From: Bdellovibrio reynosensis | GTDB taxonomy: Bacteria; Bdellovibrionota; Bdellovibrionia; Bdellovibrionales; Bdellovibrionaceae | Reading direction: 5' to 3' | Assembly (NCBI RefSeq): GCF_022814725.1 | Contig: NZ_CP093442.1 | Coordinates: forward strand, 1,860,001-1,924,000 | Length of the DNA stretch: 64,000 nucleotides | Shown: one piece after another, positions 61,009-64,000 of the stretch | Layout: every line of letters starts with the position of its first letter | Position numbering within the stretch: the first letter of the stretch is position 1 | The notes under the pieces: model-generated | What the model saw: only the letters and a program-made list of their open reading frames with translations | What the model was told of the DNA's origin: nothing | Database searches by the model: none | Made by a program: the position numbers and the translations under genes

Positions 61009-61434
61009 ATGAAACAACTAACCACCATTTTTTTAATTAGTTTTTTTGCTTTGAACACTTACGCAGGAATCTTTGATTGGATTCGTCCAGGTGATGGAGG
61101 TCGTCCTCCTCGTTACCCAGGTGGCGGTCATTCACAAGTCACTTGTTCTGCGACAGACAACGGCTGGGAAGAACACTGGGGTGGTCATGGCAGTTGTCGA
61201 GAGTGTTTGAAAAAACATGGCGACTGCGTTGAAACTTGCAGCATCAAAAACACGACGTGCACTGCTGAAGGTGTTGATTACCGCGGCTACAAAATGACAG
61301 TTCAAGGTCGTTCTGAGTATCGCTTCGATGCTGAACGCGATGCTATGGATCGCTGCCAGTATCGTTATGAAAACTGCCGAATCACAAACTGCAGTGAAAA
61401 TTCAGAACAGGTATCCCGCCGTTCTTGCCGCTAG
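61009..61434 (+). CDS. Cysteine-rich secreted protein, unknown
   Basis: A 141-residue protein with a signal peptide (MKQLTTIFLISFFALNTYA). Next come a Gly/Pro/Arg-rich region (PGDGGRPPRYPGG) and a cysteine-rich domain of about 95 residues with ten cysteines, including CRECLKKHGDCVETC, CQYRYENC and NC/SC near the end. Five disulfides are possible. The ATG has AAAGGGGG upstream. Its stop overlaps the convergent cytochrome b gene by 4 nt (CTAG). No family recognised. Confidence 0.75.
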   Translation: MKQLTTIFLISFFALNTYAGIFDWIRPGDGGRPPRYPGGGHSQVTCSATDNGWEEHWGGHGSCRECLKKHGDCVETCSIKNTTCTAEGVDYRGYKMTVQGRSEYRFDAERDAMDRCQYRYENCRITNCSENSEQVSRRSCR

Positions 61435-61961
61435 TCCACTTTGTTTTTATATCCGTGAACCATCCCCGCCACGAGATTTTGTTTTTCGTGGCGGCTTTCA
61501 TAAAGTGCCCCGATGATATGAATCGCGACAGCACCCATTAAGATGTCTGAAATCCAGTGATGAAGCTCTTCGACCCACTCCTCGCCGAAATATTTATCTG
61601 TGCCCATCATGAAACCTGAAACTGCTAATCCAATAATACAGCTCATTAAAAAAATGATCATCCAACCTGCGATCGGGTTGTGGGACTGATAGGTTTTACG
61701 GGTTTTGAAATTACGAAGATAAGAAAAAATAGACTTGGGTGAAGCAAGCCAGATTTTAAAACGCGCATAGGGGCTACCAAAAAATCCCCAAAACAATCGC
61801 GCAACGACGAACCCCGCAGCAATATACCCAAGAACTTCGTGCGGAGTATCGCCTTCTTCAGTAACCCAGAAGTTTAAAAAAACACAGATCACCAAAGTCC
61901 AATGAAAAACCCGAACAAAAATATCCCAAACGTATATTCTTTCCGGGCTCTTCATTTCCAT
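61431..61961 (-). CDS. Cytochrome b561-like membrane protein
   Basis: A 176-residue membrane protein with four or five helices and two haem-like histidine pairs. IYVWDIFVRVFHWTLV, GDTPHEVLGYIAAGFV and EELHHWISDILMGAVAIHIIG place histidines on helices 1, 2, 4 and 5, typical of diheme b-type cytochromes (Ni/Fe-hydrogenase or b561 type). The start could be 61961 or 61955; AGGAG lies just before. It follows the PepSY gene, with structured repeat B between them. It probably carries electrons across the inner membrane. Confidence 0.8.
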   Translation of the reverse strand: MEMKSPERIYVWDIFVRVFHWTLVICVFLNFWVTEEGDTPHEVLGYIAAGFVVARLFWGFFGSPYARFKIWLASPKSIFSYLRNFKTRKTYQSHNPIAGWMIIFLMSCIIGLAVSGFMMGTDKYFGEEWVEELHHWISDILMGAVAIHIIGALYESRHEKQNLVAGMVHGYKNKVD

Positions 61962-61991
61962 TTTTCTCCTTAAGCCAACTCCACAGCACAA

Positions 61992-62112
61992 GACCGATCA
62001 AAAAGGTCCAAATGCAAGGCGGAGGGTCTTCCCACAGCGCAGACGTGGCAGCGCCACGTTGGAGCGAGGACAAGGCCCGACAACGCAGTCAGTTGGGCCT
62101 TTTTCATCGGTC
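61992..62112. repeat. Structured intergenic repeat, copy B
   Basis: The same element as at 4918-5045. The outer stem is nearly perfect over 19 bp: GACCGAT (61992-61998) with ATCGGTC (62106-62112), and AAAAAGGTCCAA (62000-62011) with TTGGGCCTTTTT. The middle stem is GGGTCTT/AAGGCCC. The central hairpin ACGTGGC-ag-GCGCCACGT is built of different bases from copy A but is still complementary. The unpaired words GCAAGGCGGAGG and ACAACGCAGTC are kept. The A/T tracts beside the stem make it work as a terminator for the PepSY gene in either direction. Confidence 0.75.
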
Positions 62113-62367
62113 TTACTTTTGTTTTACGATGCTTCCATCTACTGGGTTAAAGTAAATTTCTACTTTTTTACCTTCTTTATCCCAACCGTAGATTTCATAG
62201 CAATTGCCGTCGACTTTGAATTTTTTAATTTTATAGCCTTGTGACAAAATCATCTCTTTCATTTTGGCTTCTGGCATCCATTTTTCTTTTGGTTCTTTTG
62301 TGCAATCAGGACCAGCAAAAGAAACCGCAGACGCTAATAGGACAAAAGACATTAAAAGTGCTTTCAT
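62113..62367 (-). CDS. PepSY-like small secreted protein
   Basis: An 84-residue protein with a signal peptide (MKALLMSFVLLASAVSFA). The mature part has GYKIKKFKVDGNCYEIYGWDK followed by KVEIYFNPVDGSIVKQK, the beta-hairpin layout of a PepSY-type domain. PepSY proteins often accompany cytochrome b561 genes, as here, with the cytochrome gene downstream. Two cysteines could form a disulfide. The ATG has GGAGGTTC upstream. It may sense or bind a ligand at the membrane. Confidence 0.8.
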   Translation of the reverse strand: MKALLMSFVLLASAVSFAGPDCTKEPKEKWMPEAKMKEMILSQGYKIKKFKVDGNCYEIYGWDKEGKKVEIYFNPVDGSIVKQK

Positions 62368-62510
62368 TTTTGAACCTCCAAGTAAGGTTGATGTGTCTAA
62401 TAAAAGGAGCTGCTTGTCTAGGGTCGAGCCTGACTCATCAGCTCACTGAAAACAAGATGAAAAATGCCGTAAATATTGTTCTGATATTTAAGTAACAAAA
62501 GGAACACCCT

Positions 62511-63122
62511 TTGACGAATAGCTTAAAGTCATTGTTTTTAAACCCGGCGCCCTTGGATCTTCATGAAAAACTGCACCGTCATGCCTGTGTCGCAGTGATT
62601 CTTCGGGGTCAAAAAATGGAAGATTTAGAAGTCGCTTTTATTCAAAGAGCCTTCAATCCCGACGATCGCTGGTCAGGACACATCGCTTTTCCTGGTGGCA
62701 AAAGGGAAGAATCTGATGCTTCGGATCTGGATGCAGCTTTGCGCGAAACTCAGGAAGAGGTCGGCTTGCAACTTTCACCTGATGAGCTTGTAGGTCGTCT
62801 TGACGATATACAAGCCCGCAAATCAGGAACGATGCTGGATTTTTATATTCGACCTTTCGTGTTTCATATTGATCGCGAATTTGGGATCACATTGGATGCT
62901 TCTGAGGTGGCCGATTTCTTTTGGACGCCTCTGAAAGAAATCCTGTCACCGCACCGACAAACATTTTATGGAGTCGTGCGCGATACCGGTGGAATTCGTT
63001 TGCCTGCAGTTCATTTAGACAGGGATCCACCATTATGGGGCTTAACTTATATGATGATTCTTAACTTATTTGATCGTTTGAAATTAAGCGCATATAAAAG
63101 TTCGACAGTGAAAAACTTGTGA
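62511..63122 (+). CDS. Nudix hydrolase (CoA diphosphatase type)
   Basis: A 203-residue Nudix protein. SGHIAFPGGKREESDASDLD and ALRETQEEVGL form the Nudix box, in the arrangement of CoA pyrophosphatases (NudL type), which usually have the LxFPGGKxE preamble. VDDFYIRPFVF-like text follows. The start is TTG with AAAGGA upstream at good spacing; no nearer ATG is in frame. The substrate is likely CoA or a derivative, but other nucleotide substrates are possible. Confidence 0.8.
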   Translation: MTNSLKSLFLNPAPLDLHEKLHRHACVAVILRGQKMEDLEVAFIQRAFNPDDRWSGHIAFPGGKREESDASDLDAALRETQEEVGLQLSPDELVGRLDDIQARKSGTMLDFYIRPFVFHIDREFGITLDASEVADFFWTPLKEILSPHRQTFYGVVRDTGGIRLPAVHLDRDPPLWGLTYMMILNLFDRLKLSAYKSSTVKNL

Positions 63123-63186
63123 GCAAAAAAAAGCCGTTTCAATTCTAGATTCGGATAAAAATCCGCAGAAAAAAATAAAAAGGCCT

Positions 63187-63212
63187 TAACTCTACAAAGG
63201 TCTAGCCGATAA
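63187..63212 (+). promoter_or_regulatory. Sigma-28-type promoter with full GCCGATAA box
   Basis: GCCGATAA at 63205-63212 matches the FliA -10 consensus in all eight bases. TAACTCTA at 63187-63194 is a reasonable -35 match to TAAAGTTT, with a 10-nt spacer rather than 11. It lies about 30 nt upstream of the start of the 29-residue frame, so this promoter gives a normal leader. Confidence 0.55.
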
Positions 63213-63241
63213 GTTTACTACCTTGTACGAAAGGAGCCTTA

Positions 63242-63331
63242 ATGGCGAATTTTAAAGTAGTACGTCGCGAATATATCTATAACAGGGAGATTCGTGAATT
63301 GGCTTTACATACGGAGACGGGGCCGCCTTAA
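63242..63331 (+). CDS. 29-residue miniprotein with strong ribosome site
   Basis: A short frame beginning MANFKVVRREYIYNREIREL and ending TGPP. The ATG has AAAGGAG at ideal spacing. It is placed between a full sigma-28-type promoter and a rho-independent terminator, so it is a complete small transcription unit. The peptide is basic then acidic, soluble, with no cysteine or membrane segment. It could be an anti-sigma, toxin or regulatory peptide, or the transcript may act as a small RNA; the sequence does not tell. Confidence 0.55.
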   Translation: MANFKVVRREYIYNREIRELALHTETGPP

Positions 63332-63360
63332 CTAAGCTAGAAAAATTAGCTACAAAACAA

Positions 63361-63394
63361 AAAACCATAATCGCACAAGGGATTATGGTTTTTG
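63361..63394 (+). terminator. Rho-independent terminator of the miniprotein unit
   Basis: AAAACCATAATC-gcacaagg-GATTATGGTTTT followed by T-rich DNA. About 30 nt after the miniprotein stop. Confidence 0.85.
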
Positions 63395-63420
63395 TTTTTT
63401 TTGGCAGTTTGCAAATCAAG

Positions 63421-63882
63421 CTACTGCTGGAATTTTAGTTCTTTCATCGCATTTAAATCAGATGTTGTTGCACGCAAACGCACACCTAATGACTTCGCCG
63501 TGGCTCTATAAAACTTCAAAGCCATTGCTGGATCTGCTTGAAATAGATTGCTTAATTTTGCAAACGGGATTTCGGCGATATGGGATGATTCGATACTTTG
63601 AACGGTCGCAGATCTTTTGCCACCATCAATGAAGGGCATTTCACCGAAATGAGAACCAGATCCTAAAGTTCTGATTTGAATCTCATCACCGCCACCCGTG
63701 CTAACAGAGATTTTTACGGAACCCATCACCACGACATAAAAAGCATCCGCCTCCTGCCCGACAGAAAAGATATCCTGACCAGGAACGAAATTTTTAAGTT
63801 CAGCAACTGAAGCGACCTTCTGCAAATCTGCATCAGAAAATTCAGAAAAAAGATAAATTGATTTGAGCATTTTTAAGTCCAT
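63421..63882 (-). CDS. Cyclic-nucleotide-binding-domain protein
   Basis: A 153-residue protein that is almost only a cNMP-binding (CRP-like) domain. It has GQDIFSVGQEADAFYVVVMG in the beta barrel and then FGEMPFIDGGKRSATV, the phosphate-binding cassette with Glu and Arg. There is no DNA-binding domain, so it is a single-domain sensor or regulatory subunit rather than a transcription factor. The start is the ATG at 63880-63882, with GGAGG upstream. A longer frame is unsupported. Confidence 0.85.
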   Translation of the reverse strand: MDLKMLKSIYLFSEFSDADLQKVASVAELKNFVPGQDIFSVGQEADAFYVVVMGSVKISVSTGGGDEIQIRTLGSGSHFGEMPFIDGGKRSATVQSIESSHIAEIPFAKLSNLFQADPAMALKFYRATAKSLGVRLRATTSDLNAMKELKFQQ

Positions 63883-63964
63883 GCGGCCTCCGAAGTAATA
63901 TTTTTCGGTGTTCTGCAAAGACCGTCAAGAGGACTCAAACGCCATAGACCTATGTCCAACAAAA

Positions 63965-63993
63965 AAAGCCAGGAGTGTAATCCTGGCTTTGGT
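63965..63993. terminator. Rho-independent terminator near the window end
   Basis: AAAGCCAGGA-gtgtaa-TCCTGGCTTT, with A and T tracts on either side. It is upstream of the cNMP gene and probably serves a gene beyond the window. Confidence 0.75.
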
Positions 63994-64000
63994 GTTTTTT

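Noticed and set aside
62059-62244. Plus-strand frame across repeat B and the PepSY gene
   Set aside because: It is a shadow of the structured repeat and the opposite-strand gene.

Overview
The window looks like a chromosome segment of a predatory bacterium of the Bdellovibrio group (Bdellovibrionota). Three things point there: two very large secreted fibre proteins that end in S74 intramolecular-chaperone domains (the Mosaic Adhesive Trimer, MAT, type), a TIGR02147-type regulator, and many small secreted or lipid-anchored proteins without known family among ordinary housekeeping genes. No rRNA, CRISPR array, insertion sequence or prophage module is visible. There is one tRNA gene, tRNA-Leu(UAG).

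Layout. 1-7.2 kb: an acidic low-complexity protein cut by the window edge, fibre gene 1, a structured repeat, a PfkB-family kinase and rlmN. 7.4-13.7 kb: an MFS transporter, then a tightly coupled trio of radical SAM protein, PD-(D/E)XK/iron-sulfur helicase fusion, and degenerate DnaQ/GIY-YIG nuclease fusion. 13.6-19.4 kb: a DOPA-dioxygenase-like protein, a phospholipase D lipoprotein, a heptose kinase, an AlkB-like dioxygenase and a secreted hydrolase-like protein. 19.5-24.9 kb: a compact gdhA-pyrD-mutT-glycosyltransferase run and an HU/IHF protein. 25-29 kb: fibre gene 2. 29-35.7 kb: an EpmA-like ligase, tldD-tldE, an H1-like protein and small membrane proteins. 35.8-43.5 kb: the glycine cleavage genes, split into gcvP and gcvT-gcvH by unrelated genes. 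43.5-44.3 kb: tRNA-Leu, a decayed partial tRNA copy broken by a hairpin array, and an HNH nuclease. 44.4-64 kb: mostly accessory genes, including a 14-repeat RCC1 lipoprotein, a UDG-DUF3750-DUF488 operon, a Zn alcohol dehydrogenase, secreted proteins, an RRM protein, PepSY/cytochrome b, a Nudix hydrolase, a 29-residue miniprotein and a cyclic-nucleotide-binding protein.

The most interesting signals are regulatory and structural. (1) Four unrelated-looking genes (both fibre genes, the HNH gene and the RCC1 lipoprotein) have CCGATAA or CCGATGA exactly 7 nt before the ATG and no clear Shine-Dalgarno site. This suggests a sigma-28 (FliA)-like promoter class producing leaderless mRNAs. A fifth site with a full GCCGATAA box precedes the 29-residue miniprotein. 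(2) Two copies of a roughly 100-120 nt intergenic element, near 4.9 kb and 62.0 kb, keep a nested stem structure with compensatory changes. (3) The radical SAM/nuclease-helicase/degenerate-exonuclease operon looks like an uncharacterised nucleic-acid processing system. (4) The broken tRNA-Leu copy next to an HNH gene may be the scar of a small mobile element.

All calls come from reading the sequence and remembered family motifs. No database search, structure prediction or expression data was available.
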